Source: Candidatus Kaiserbacteria bacterium
Lineage (GTDB): Bacteria; Patescibacteriota; Minisyncoccia; Phycocordibacterales; UBA918
NCBI GenBank assembly: GCA_007116965.1
Contig: SKHJ01000033.1
Location: 1 to 7,905, forward strand
Length of the DNA: 7,905 nt
Direction: 5' to 3'
This document shows positions 1 through 7,165 of the stretch, in pieces. The notes beneath the pieces were generated by a model that was given only the letters and a program-made list of their open reading frames with translations, was not told the origin of the DNA and made no database searches. Position 1 is the first letter of the stretch, and each line of letters begins with the position of its first letter. Made by a program: the position numbers and the translations under genes.

Positions 1-692
1 ACGATATTTCACAAGCAGGCCACGGAATTCGTCTACGGGTTCGCCTACTCTTGATCTGTGGTCTAGCCGGCGCCATTGGGTGGTGGTTTGTAACCCGGCT
101 GGAAGTGACCAGTATCAACATACCTTTGCTCGGACCACTTGAGCTTGGTTGGTTCTTAATTCCTGTCTTTATTATCATTACGCTCGCTGTCTATGCTAGT
201 GGCGTGATTGATGGTATTGATGGACTTTCGGGTGGCGTCTTTGCTTCCATCTTTACCGCGTACGTCGGCGTTGCCTTCATCCAGGGTCAGTATGACATTG
301 CAGCCTTTTGTGCCACTATTGTCGGCGCCATATTAGCTTTTTTGTGGTTCAATATCCCGCCAGCCCGCTTCTACATGACTGAAACTGGCACCATGGCCCT
401 TACCTTAACATTAGCTGTTGTCGCTTTGATGACTGATGCTCTAGGCGAAGGACATGGCCTTAGTGTCTTACCAATCATTGCCGCGCCGCTAGTAGCAACC
501 GTGGCATCGAATATCATCCAGGTATCATATCGTAAATACACGGGGAGGAAATTCTTTCGGATTGCGCCACTCCACCATCATCTAGAAGCTGTCGGCTGGC
601 CATCACACAAAGTCACAATGCGTTACTGGGTTATTAGTATGATGTGTGGTCTACTCGGCGTGGTAGTAACTGCTTTGTTGACCCTAACCTAG
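1..692 (+). CDS. mraY: Phospho-N-acetylmuramoyl-pentapeptide-transferase, 5'-truncated by window edge
   Basis: This membrane enzyme transfers phospho-MurNAc-pentapeptide from UDP to undecaprenyl phosphate, giving lipid I on the inner face of the membrane. The reading frame is open from base 3, so the TTG at 51 is not a real start; about 229 C-terminal residues are visible and the N-terminal helices with the first catalytic aspartates lie outside. A GIRLRVRLL stretch near the left edge matches the conserved cytoplasmic loop. The DGIDGL motif (210-227), the FNIPPARF loop with MTETGT (375-389) and PLHHH followed by GWP (567-600) are MraY hallmarks; the triple histidine separates MraY from WecA-like relatives. 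Several hydrophobic helices separate these loops. Two signatures are unusual: YASGVIDG replaces the NAVNLTDG type, and MTETG replaces MGDTG. ftsW starts 4 bases after the stop. Identity is firm from HHH and from ftsW-murG downstream. Confidence 0.93.
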   Translation, partial: DISQAGHGIRLRVRLLLICGLAGAIGWWFVTRLEVTSINIPLLGPLELGWFLIPVFIIITLAVYASGVIDGIDGLSGGVFASIFTAYVGVAFIQGQYDIAAFCATIVGAILAFLWFNIPPARFYMTETGTMALTLTLAVVALMTDALGEGHGLSVLPIIAAPLVATVASNIIQVSYRKYTGRKFFRIAPLHHHLEAVGWPSHKVTMRYWVISMMCGLLGVVVTALLTLT

Positions 693-696
693 CACT

Positions 697-1803
697 ATGC
701 GAGAGCGAGGTAGTGTAGATTCTATATTGCTAACCCTGATCATTATTCTGGTCTTTGGTGGGTTTATGATCTTTGCTTCAGCTGCTTTGGGGCAAATACC
801 ACGCAGCGGTGCCTCCATTGGTTCGGTTGTCTTCAATCAGTTTTTCTTCGGTATCATCGGTGGTTCATTGGCCCTATTCTTAACCAGTAGCATCCACTAC
901 CGTCATTGGCGGATGTATGCATTTTATATTTTTTTGTTTACCAGTGCAGTCTCTTTATTGGTTTTCGTTCCTGGTCTTGGGTTCACACACGCAGGAGCGA
1001 CCCGCTGGATCAGTCTTGGCGGCTTTACCGTACAACCCGCTGAGTTACTTAAAATTGGTTTTATCATCTATATGGCCACCTGGCTCTCAGGGGTGTCCGA
1101 TAAAATACACACCTTCCGAGGCGGGTCGTTACCGTTTTTAGGTTTGCTAGCCATTCCTGCAGCACTGCTCCTGAGCCAGCCAGACACCGACAGCTTCCTG
1201 ATCATCAGTGCAGCAGCGGTGGCGATGTTCATTACTGCTGGTGGACGCTGGCGTGACGTCGGTCTGATGGTTGTACTGGGAGTTATTCTGATTGCCGCCC
1301 TAGCCTTCACTAGACCATACGTGATGGATCGCTTAACTTCATTTATTGATCCGAGCATCGATCCGCAAGGCTCTGGTTGGCAGGTTAACCAATCTCTCAT
1401 TGCGATTGGTTCAGGGGGTCTCTTCGGTCGTGGTTACGGTCAAAGTATCCAGAAATTTGAATACTTACCAGAGCCGATCGGGGACTCGATTTTTGCTGTC
1501 TTCGGAGAAGAGTTTGGCTTTTTGGGTACTGTTATACTGGTGATGTTATTTTCAATCTTTACATTTCGTGGTTTTCGCATTGCCACCGAGGCGCGCGATC
1601 TTTTCGGTATGCTATTGGTAGTTGGTATTATGACCTTTGTAGTCACTCAAGCCTTTATAAACATCTCCTCGATGGTCGGTTTGATTCCCATATCAGGTAT
1701 TCCGTTACCTTTTATTAGCCATGGTGGTACAGCTCTATTGGCCACCCTGGCGGCTATGGGTATCGTATTGAATGTTTCTAAACACCGTACGCGTCGGCGT
1801 TGA
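697..1803 (+). CDS. ftsW: Peptidoglycan glycosyltransferase FtsW (SEDS family)
   Basis: SEDS proteins polymerise lipid II into glycan strands together with a class B PBP; FtsW does so at the septum. The 368-residue protein is strongly hydrophobic, with about ten membrane segments. Family landmarks are ATRWISLGG with QPAELLKI (Q113-E116), QPD (161-163), and DPQGSGWQ (222-229), whose Asp222 aligns with the catalytic Asp of FtsW and RodA. Further on come GSGGLFGRGYGQS followed by EYLPEPIGDSIFAV, and near the C-terminus GLIPISGIPLPFISHGG. The tail is basic (HRTRRR), as expected for a cytoplasmic end. FtsW is preferred over RodA because the gene lies between mraY and murG, although the sequence alone does not separate the two well. 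The ATG at 697 lies 4 bases after mraY and has no Shine-Dalgarno-like sequence, suggesting coupling to mraY translation. The length is usual for the family. Confidence 0.93.
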   Translation: MRERGSVDSILLTLIIILVFGGFMIFASAALGQIPRSGASIGSVVFNQFFFGIIGGSLALFLTSSIHYRHWRMYAFYIFLFTSAVSLLVFVPGLGFTHAGATRWISLGGFTVQPAELLKIGFIIYMATWLSGVSDKIHTFRGGSLPFLGLLAIPAALLLSQPDTDSFLIISAAAVAMFITAGGRWRDVGLMVVLGVILIAALAFTRPYVMDRLTSFIDPSIDPQGSGWQVNQSLIAIGSGGLFGRGYGQSIQKFEYLPEPIGDSIFAVFGEEFGFLGTVILVMLFSIFTFRGFRIATEARDLFGMLLVVGIMTFVVTQAFINISSMVGLIPISGIPLPFISHGGTALLATLAAMGIVLNVSKHRTRRR

Positions 1804-1823
1804 TGTGCTAAACTTCTAGTAAT

Positions 1824-2939
1824 ATGCGCATAGGCTTCGTTGGTGGGGGAACAGGTGGTCATTTCTATCCACTGATAGCAGTGGCTGAAGTGCTGATACA
1901 AAATCCTGAAAAACCTGATCTCTATTATTTTGGTCCAACTCCATACGCACCCGAACTGCTTGAAGCATACAACATCACTTTTGTCCGTTGTCCGGCTGGC
2001 AAACTGCGTCGTTATTTCTCTCTCCTAAACGTAGTAGATGTATTTAAGACAGGTTTTGGTATCTTTGTAGCTATCTGGAAACTCTACTGGTACTACCCAG
2101 ACGTTATCTTCAGTAAAGGTGGTTATACCAGTGTCCCTATTTTGTTAGCGGCTCGCTTTTTGCGAATACCAGTCGTTATTCACGAGTCAGACGTCCAACC
2201 AGGTCGAGCCAATCGTCTAGCTAAGAAATTTGCTCGTTACATTGCTATCTCCTGGGCAGAATCAGCTGAGTATTTTCCTGGCGAACGGACAGCCTTAACT
2301 GGTATTCCGATTCGCCAACACTTACTACACGCCGACCCCGATGCACACGCCAACCTCGGTATCCCGAACGATGCTCCTTTAGTATACGTTACCGGCGGAT
2401 CACTTGGGGCTGAACGTATTAATACCCTCATACTCAATTCACTCAACGAACTCCTGCCACACGTCCGCATCTTTCACCAGACTGGTTCAAACAATGAAGA
2501 GTACGTAAAGCAGACCGCCCGAGAATTACTAGTCGATCGCCCAGACTGGCTTGAGCGGTACTACGTAGCCGGGACAATACCTGCGAACACTGTCAATAGC
2601 CTTTTGTCCGCTGCCTCTATTGTCATCTCACGCGCCGGTAGTACGTCCTTGTACGAAATCGGTGTACACGGAGTACCTGCCATTATCATTCCGATCCCCG
2701 AAGAAATCAGTCACGACCAACGAAGCAATGCCTATACGTATGCGCGTACCGGTGGTGCTGTGGTCATTGAAGAGCACAATCTGACCGAGCACTTGCTCGA
2801 GACTGAATTATTGCATATGCTGCAAGATACCGCCCGCTACCAAGAAATGAGCGCCGCCGCCAAAGCGGCTGTACCAACTGGCGGTGCCGCCGCAATTAGT
2901 GAAGCGTTACTGCAGATCGGCCATGAACACGGATCATAA
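1824..2939 (+). CDS. murG: UDP-GlcNAc:lipid I N-acetylglucosaminyltransferase MurG
   Basis: MurG is a GT28/GT-B enzyme at the inner membrane face that adds GlcNAc to lipid I, giving lipid II, the substrate of FtsW. At 371 residues it has normal length. The first Rossmann domain opens with GGGTGGHFYP (residues 7-16, glycine loop 1). SKGGYTSVP (97-105) and HESDVQPGRAN (120-130) follow; the latter is usually HEQN-type, so an Asp stands where Asn is common. The C-terminal donor domain carries GGSLGAERIN (191-200), an HQTG strand and SRAGSTSLYE (269-278). Glu278 corresponds to the glutamate that holds the UDP-GlcNAc ribose, and HDQRSNA (297-303) fits the usual Q..NA motif. The ATG is 20 bases after ftsW and lacks a purine-rich ribosome site. 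The end of the gene overlaps the gltX start by 17 bases, which suggests translational coupling. Confidence 0.96.
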   Translation: MRIGFVGGGTGGHFYPLIAVAEVLIQNPEKPDLYYFGPTPYAPELLEAYNITFVRCPAGKLRRYFSLLNVVDVFKTGFGIFVAIWKLYWYYPDVIFSKGGYTSVPILLAARFLRIPVVIHESDVQPGRANRLAKKFARYIAISWAESAEYFPGERTALTGIPIRQHLLHADPDAHANLGIPNDAPLVYVTGGSLGAERINTLILNSLNELLPHVRIFHQTGSNNEEYVKQTARELLVDRPDWLERYYVAGTIPANTVNSLLSAASIVISRAGSTSLYEIGVHGVPAIIIPIPEEISHDQRSNAYTYARTGGAVVIEEHNLTEHLLETELLHMLQDTARYQEMSAAAKAAVPTGGAAAISEALLQIGHEHGS

Positions 2940-4284
2940 CCAGTCAGTCATTACCCGTATACCACCCAGTCCAACCGGACATCTTCATTTTGGTACCGCC
3001 AGAACCGCTCTTTTTAACTACCTGTTTGCCAAACAGCAAGGGGGCAGCATGCTTTTTCGGAGTGAAGATACTGACCGCGCCCGCAGTCAGTCGGTATACG
3101 AAGAAGAAATTATTGACGGACTACACTGGCTCGGTATTGACTGGGATAATGACCAGATAATTCGTCAATCAGAACGTGCAGCAATCTATCGCAAAAAGCT
3201 TGAACACTTACTCGAACTCGACAAAGCCTACGAATCAATCGAACCCAGCAAACAAGATCCATCACGGTCAGTTACTGTCGTTCGTCTACGTAATCCTGGC
3301 ACAATCATTACCTTTAAAGACCTCATACGTGGCGAAATACGTTTTGACACTACCGAACTTGGTGATTTCGTTATCGCCCGCGCAATCGATGACGCACTAT
3401 ATCATCTGACTGTGGTAGTTGATGATGCTGAAATGGGTGTGACCCATATCCTCCGAGGAGAAGACCATATCTCTAATACACCGCGGCAAATCTTACTACA
3501 GGAAGCGCTGGGATATACCCGACCAGTCTACGCTCATTTACCACTCATCTTAGCTCCTGATCGCTCGAAAATGTCGAAACGGCACGGACCGGTCAGTATA
3601 GCAGAGTATCGAGAGCAGGGATATTTACCTGAAACCCTGGTCAATTATTTAGCTTTACTCGGCTGGAATCCCGGTACGGACCAGGAGATATTTACTTTAC
3701 CCGAGCTGGTGGAACAATTTACTATCACACAGATCCAAAAAAGTGGTGCGATCTTTGATATTACTAAACTCAAATGGCTAAACAAGCAACATTTGGCTCA
3801 CCGAACCCAGACTGAACAAGTCGAATATATCGTTACTGGCTTCACGTCTGCCGCACCGGACATTGATCAAGAGAAGTTAGAACAAATTCGACGACTAGCC
3901 CCCACCGTGCTCGAACGTGCCCACACTACTAGCGAGATCGTGGAGGCTTGCAGGGCAGGGGAGTATGACTTTATTCTTAACCCAAAACCCCTTATTGCCA
4001 ACACGTTAGCCTGGAAAAATGACCCCATACCAGACGCCGCCAAACCACGTTTGGCTCAGTTACTAAGCTTACTTACGGACGCTGATTTTTCTAGTCCAGA
4101 CACCATAAAAGCAGCAATTTGGCCGTATGTTGAAGCCACTGGTAAGGGGGAAGTGCTATGGCCGATGCGCATGGCGCTGACCGGGCAAGAACGATCGCCT
4201 GACCCGTTCACCGTTGCTTATGCATTAGGTCAACCAATCACACTTGAGCGTCTCCAAGTCGCCTATGATACACTAGGTGGGTAA
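2923..4284 (+). CDS. gltX: Glutamyl-tRNA synthetase, compact form lacking the zinc-binding insertion
   Basis: This class I synthetase charges tRNA-Glu (and often tRNA-Gln, for GatCAB amidation, in bacteria without GlnRS; not decidable here). The ATG at 2923 is chosen because PPSPTGHLHFG begins at residue 14 from it; the in-frame GTG at 2884 would add 13 residues deep inside murG. Landmarks are the HIGH-type motif HFGT (22-25), SEDTDRAR, RGEDHISNTPRQ, and KMSK (216-219) followed by RHGPVSIAEYREQGYLPE. The helical anticodon-binding half ends in GKGEVLWPMRMALTG, as in canonical GluRS. At 453 residues it is slightly short. The deficit lies after KAY (101-103), where about 27 residues of the E. 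coli protein, including the cysteine-rich zinc site, are missing while VVRLR and LIRGEIRF resume in register. Gene overlap is 17 bases with murG and one base (TAATG) with the peptidase. Confidence 0.96.
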   Translation: MNTDHNQSVITRIPPSPTGHLHFGTARTALFNYLFAKQQGGSMLFRSEDTDRARSQSVYEEEIIDGLHWLGIDWDNDQIIRQSERAAIYRKKLEHLLELDKAYESIEPSKQDPSRSVTVVRLRNPGTIITFKDLIRGEIRFDTTELGDFVIARAIDDALYHLTVVVDDAEMGVTHILRGEDHISNTPRQILLQEALGYTRPVYAHLPLILAPDRSKMSKRHGPVSIAEYREQGYLPETLVNYLALLGWNPGTDQEIFTLPELVEQFTITQIQKSGAIFDITKLKWLNKQHLAHRTQTEQVEYIVTGFTSAAPDIDQEKLEQIRRLAPTVLERAHTTSEIVEACRAGEYDFILNPKPLIANTLAWKNDPIPDAAKPRLAQLLSLLTDADFSSPDTIKAAIWPYVEATGKGEVLWPMRMALTGQERSPDPFTVAYALGQPITLERLQVAYDTLGG

Positions 4285-5621
4285 TGGTAACGTTTCGAGC
4301 ATTTATTTATGGTTGCGTACTAGGTATTTGCGTTTTTAGCATAGCCATACCTAATGAGAAGTCGGTGGTCTCCGCTCAGTCTCGGGCAGAGATTGAGCGT
4401 CTACAACAACAAATCGAAGAGCGTGGTAATCGACTACAGGCTATCGAACGCGAGATAGCTCAATACGAAGTTGCTTTACGTGAGGTTGGTGCGGAACGCT
4501 CAAGTCTAGAGCAAGCCATCAGACAGCTAGAACTTGAACGGAGTAGAGTGCAGGCTGATATTCGGGCGACCCAGCAACGCATCGATGTGGCTGATCTGAC
4601 CATTGAGCAACTGCTGGCAGAAATTGCTGCTACCGAGGCCAGTATTGAACGTATTGCTGAAGGTTTAGCTGATAATATCCGCCAAGACTACCAATCACAA
4701 AACGACTCACTAATACTGGTCATGTTACGCAATAATAACCTGGCAGAATTCTGGAATGAACTCGAAACCAAGCAATTTGTCCGTTCAAATATGTTTGATC
4801 AAGCCACTCGCTTACAGGCCCTGCGCGCTGAGTTGATCTTCAAACAAGACGAAGCAGAACGACAACGTTCAAGTCTTGTCACGTTGCGGAACCAATACGA
4901 TAGTCAGAACGTGGTTCTCTCAAACAATCGAGCGGAGCAAGCAGAGCTCTTGCGCACAACCCAAAACGAAGAAGCTGCCTACCAACAAATGCTATCCGAG
5001 CGCCGGGCAGCTAGAGAGCAGATTGTCCGGGAGGTGCGGGAATTCGAATCAGAACTGCGTTTTATCTTAGACCCCACCACAATCCCAACACCTGGTACCA
5101 CGGTCTTTGATTGGCCGTTAGAGAATATTCGCATTACCCAGTTGTTTGGCGGTACCGAATTTGCGGCTCGTAACCCTAGTATCTATGCTGGTCGAGCCTT
5201 TCATCCTGGCGTGGATTTTGGTGCTCCGCGGGGAACGCCGATTTATGCCCCTCTGGCCGGAACTGTACGGGCCATCGGCAACACAGACTTAGTACCTGGC
5301 TGTTTCTCTTGGGGAAAGTGGATATTGATCGATCATGCCAATGGATTAGCCACACTATACGCCCACCTTGACCATATCGGCGTTCAACCAGGACAACGTG
5401 TGGGTACTCGAGAGGTGATTGGCTACACTGGTAATACTGGTTTCTCAACCGGACCCCACTTACACTTGACCGTCTACGTTGCGGAAGCGGTCAGCGTCCG
5501 TCAATTCAATGAAATACGGACCACGACCAGTTGTGGCGCAGCCACAACTCCAGTGGCTGCACACGAAGCCTATCTGGATCCAATGTTGTACTTACCACCG
5601 CACGCGGCCCAACCTCGCTAA
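4284..5621 (+). CDS. Secreted coiled-coil M23 (LytM-type) peptidoglycan endopeptidase
   Basis: This is a predicted zinc endopeptidase that cuts peptide cross-links in peptidoglycan, laid out like EnvC. Residues 1 to about 32 form a signal peptide or anchor: hydrophobic core, then VVSAQS as a likely cleavage region. About residues 33-265 are rich in Glu, Gln, Arg and Leu with heptad character and form a long coiled coil. The M23 domain spans about 280-440. HPGVD supplies zinc ligands His307 and Asp311, YAHL carries His361, and GPHLH supplies His392 and ligand His394, so the active site looks complete. In EnvC-type proteins the coiled coil regulates a degenerate LytM domain; here the catalytic residues are present, so it may act directly. 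Cys340 and Cys417 could form a disulfide outside the cell. A weak AGGTGG lies 3 bases before the ATG, which overlaps the gltX stop. The dcw location favours a role in septal remodelling. Confidence 0.9.
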   Translation: MVTFRAFIYGCVLGICVFSIAIPNEKSVVSAQSRAEIERLQQQIEERGNRLQAIEREIAQYEVALREVGAERSSLEQAIRQLELERSRVQADIRATQQRIDVADLTIEQLLAEIAATEASIERIAEGLADNIRQDYQSQNDSLILVMLRNNNLAEFWNELETKQFVRSNMFDQATRLQALRAELIFKQDEAERQRSSLVTLRNQYDSQNVVLSNNRAEQAELLRTTQNEEAAYQQMLSERRAAREQIVREVREFESELRFILDPTTIPTPGTTVFDWPLENIRITQLFGGTEFAARNPSIYAGRAFHPGVDFGAPRGTPIYAPLAGTVRAIGNTDLVPGCFSWGKWILIDHANGLATLYAHLDHIGVQPGQRVGTREVIGYTGNTGFSTGPHLHLTVYVAEAVSVRQFNEIRTTTSCGAATTPVAAHEAYLDPMLYLPPHAAQPR

Positions 5622-5633
5622 ACAACTGCAACT

Positions 5634-6581
5634 ATGTCTACTGCTAACACACCTGCTCGTATCATCCAAATTGGTCTTGGTCAGATGGGTTTAGCTTTGG
5701 CACAGCGTACGATAGCAGTTGGTTACGAAGTAGTTGGATTTGATATCTCACCACTCGCTCGAGACCAAGCGGCAGCGGTCGGTATCGCCACACACCCTCA
5801 GTTAGGGGATGTGTTTGGATCAGCACCACAGAAACCACGTGTGATCGTTTTGTGTATTCCTGAGGAACACATCGATAATTTGCTGATCGATCTCCGAGAA
5901 CTGGTTTCATCAGGAGATATTATTGTCGATATGAGTAACTCCTTTTTTATGCAGAGCGCACGGCGTCAACAGCTCTGCAAAGATACTGGGGTTCATTTTA
6001 TCGACTGTGGTGTATTGGGCAGCGCCAGCCGTTTGACAGCCGGCCCTGTGCTCATGCTTGGTGGCGAGATCAATGGTGTCCAGTTAGCAGAATCCATCCT
6101 ACGTTCGATAGCCAAAGACGAAGGGGTGACACATGTTGGTGGTCCTGGAGCTGGTCATTTTGCCAAGATGATTCATACCGCTATCGAATACGGGATGATG
6201 GGTGCCATTGCCGAAGGTTTTTATATGTTGGAGGAGCACGCCCAAGCACTTGACCTGCAGATTGACAAGGTTTTTCGACCATACGGAGAAGGTAATATTA
6301 TCCGCAGCCAGTTAATGCAGTGGTTACAGACCACATACAGTAATGACCCTAGTTTACAAACACTCCAACACTCTGTGGCGCCGGAACACGCTGATATGGA
6401 TATGGAATACTTGACCGACCACGAACCGGCTCGTATCCTCGATGCGGCAGTGATACAGCGGAAGCTAACACGTCTCGAGCCATCACGAATGGGCGCCATT
6501 TTGAATGCAATGAGGGTACACTTCGGTAATGACCTAAAACGATCACAGGATGAGCATAAGCAAACTGACGAAGAGGTGTAA
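5634..6581 (+). CDS. Short-type 6-phosphogluconate dehydrogenase-like protein with altered substrate site
   Basis: Classical 6PGDH oxidatively decarboxylates 6-phosphogluconate to ribulose 5-phosphate. This 315-residue protein belongs to the short (about 300 residue) Gnd-related group rather than the 470-residue form. The Rossmann fold opens with GLGQMG (14-19), and Asp37 at the end of the second strand suggests NAD+ rather than NADP+. MSNS keeps the conserved Asn of the usual GGNS. PGAGHFAKMIH places the catalytic Lys178 and His181, with Glu185 in IEYGMM. The helical C-terminal domain ends in RMGAILNAMRVHFG. Two conserved substrate contacts are changed: the Ser-Gly-Gly loop reads VLGSAS (127-132), and Asn at Lys+4 is Thr182. 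The true substrate is therefore uncertain; another beta-hydroxyacid dehydrogenase activity is possible. It starts 12 bases after the peptidase without a Shine-Dalgarno sequence and is last in the operon, ahead of a terminator. Confidence 0.85.
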   Translation: MSTANTPARIIQIGLGQMGLALAQRTIAVGYEVVGFDISPLARDQAAAVGIATHPQLGDVFGSAPQKPRVIVLCIPEEHIDNLLIDLRELVSSGDIIVDMSNSFFMQSARRQQLCKDTGVHFIDCGVLGSASRLTAGPVLMLGGEINGVQLAESILRSIAKDEGVTHVGGPGAGHFAKMIHTAIEYGMMGAIAEGFYMLEEHAQALDLQIDKVFRPYGEGNIIRSQLMQWLQTTYSNDPSLQTLQHSVAPEHADMDMEYLTDHEPARILDAAVIQRKLTRLEPSRMGAILNAMRVHFGNDLKRSQDEHKQTDEEV

Positions 6582-6587
6582 ACTTCT

Positions 6588-6635
6588 CTGTGCCAAGAGC
6601 ACAGGGCGTTACTTACAAAAAATGACTTGGCACAG
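6588..6635. repeat. 10-base inverted repeat with an alternative inner hairpin
   Basis: CTGTGCCAAG (6588-6597) is perfectly complementary to CTTGGCACAG (6626-6635) across a 28-base loop. The first six bases can instead pair with a nearer GCACAG (6599-6604) over a 5-base loop, so two folds compete. It starts 6 bases after the gnd-like stop. A T5 run (6646-6650) follows the distal arm by 10 bases, too far for a standard terminator. Confidence 0.6.
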
Positions 6636-6659
6636 GACCAGGGAATTTTTCTAGCTATG

Positions 6660-6687
6660 GTGCCGGCCGCCGCCAGCACACTTTTTT
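6660..6687 (+). terminator. Intrinsic terminator of the mraY-gnd operon
   Basis: GTGC (6660-6663) pairs with GCAC (6676-6679) and GGC (6665-6667) pairs with GCC (6672-6674), closing a 4-base loop with a single C-A mismatch. Two bases later comes a T6 run (6682-6687). A GC-rich stem followed directly by a U-tract is the standard rho-independent form, and the position about 80 bases after the gnd-like stop fits the end of the + strand transcript. The calculated stability was not checked. Confidence 0.65.
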
Positions 6688-6716
6688 GGCCTCATTCATC
6701 CCAGTCCCACTTTTTT
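6679..6716 (+). repeat. Two direct copies of CACTTTTTT
   Basis: CACTTTTTT occurs at 6679-6687 (the terminator tail) and again at 6708-6716 (the left arm of the long palindrome). Complementary AAAAGTG (6726-6732) and AAAAAGTG (6742-6749) follow, so several mutually exclusive pairings are possible within about 70 bases. Confidence 0.55.
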
Positions 6717-6757
6717 CCTCTGTGCAAAAGTGAACTGATGGAAAAAGTGGGGCTGGG
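6700..6757. repeat. Long imperfect inverted repeat (16 pairs plus 2)
   Basis: The arm 6700-6715 pairs with 6742-6757 over 16 positions (one G-U at 6705/6752). After one bulged T, CC (6717-6718) pairs with GG (6740-6741), leaving a 21-base loop. Neither side is followed by a T-run outside the stem, so it is not an ordinary terminator for either convergent gene. The loop contains AAAAGTG (6726-6732), which can compete for the CACTTTT part of the left arm. Confidence 0.7.
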
Positions 6758-6812
6758 CGTTCTAAGACTATGCTAGTAAACATACGCTTTGTCAGCCGAC
6801 AAGCCAATCATA

Positions 6813-7164
6813 ATATTGTGCGACATTGAGAACTTGCCGCACCTGACCGGAGTGGGGAAGCTTCAGTACGTATTTGCTTTGGCAGTATTAAGGAAAGATA
6901 GACTAGACTAGTACCAGCACAAATGAACATTTATGCAAATGACACGGTTAATAAGCAAGTGACGACAGTCTGTTAAACACCTGAGACAAAACTAGCAGAC
7001 GATATAAAATCATTACGCAATAAAATGACAGCTCACACCGTACAAATACGAACAGATCGACTCATCCATCGGAGCTCATCAAATCTGCCTGGCAGAAATA
7101 TTAACCTAGTTTGGGGGAAGTGGTCTACATTGCTGTACGTCGTGAAAGATATATTGTGCGACAT
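6813..7164. repeat. 14-base direct repeat pair
   Basis: The same 14 bases, ATATTGTGCGACAT, are found at 6813-6826 and at 7151-7164, 338 bases apart, with unrelated flanks. Read on the - strand each copy starts with ATG and encodes MSHN followed by the start of an Ile codon. The feature span covers both copies and the sequence between them. Confidence 0.7.
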
Positions 7165-7165
7165 C

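Noticed and set aside
51..53. TTG as the start of mraY
   Set aside because: The frame is open to the window edge and the upstream residues (GIRLRVRLL) match the conserved MraY loop, so the gene is truncated by the window.
1068..1400. 110-codon - strand frame inside ftsW
   Set aside because: A shadow of ftsW; its sequence has no domain character and ftsW motifs span the same bases.
2884..2922. GTG start for gltX 13 codons upstream of the chosen ATG
   Set aside because: It would deepen the overlap with murG and add residues with no family counterpart; the ATG at 2923 places the HIGH-type motif at the normal distance from the N-terminus.
6221..6679. 152-codon frame on the - strand
   Set aside because: It is antisense to the well-supported gnd-like gene, cysteine- and serine-rich without family motifs, and runs through the terminator.
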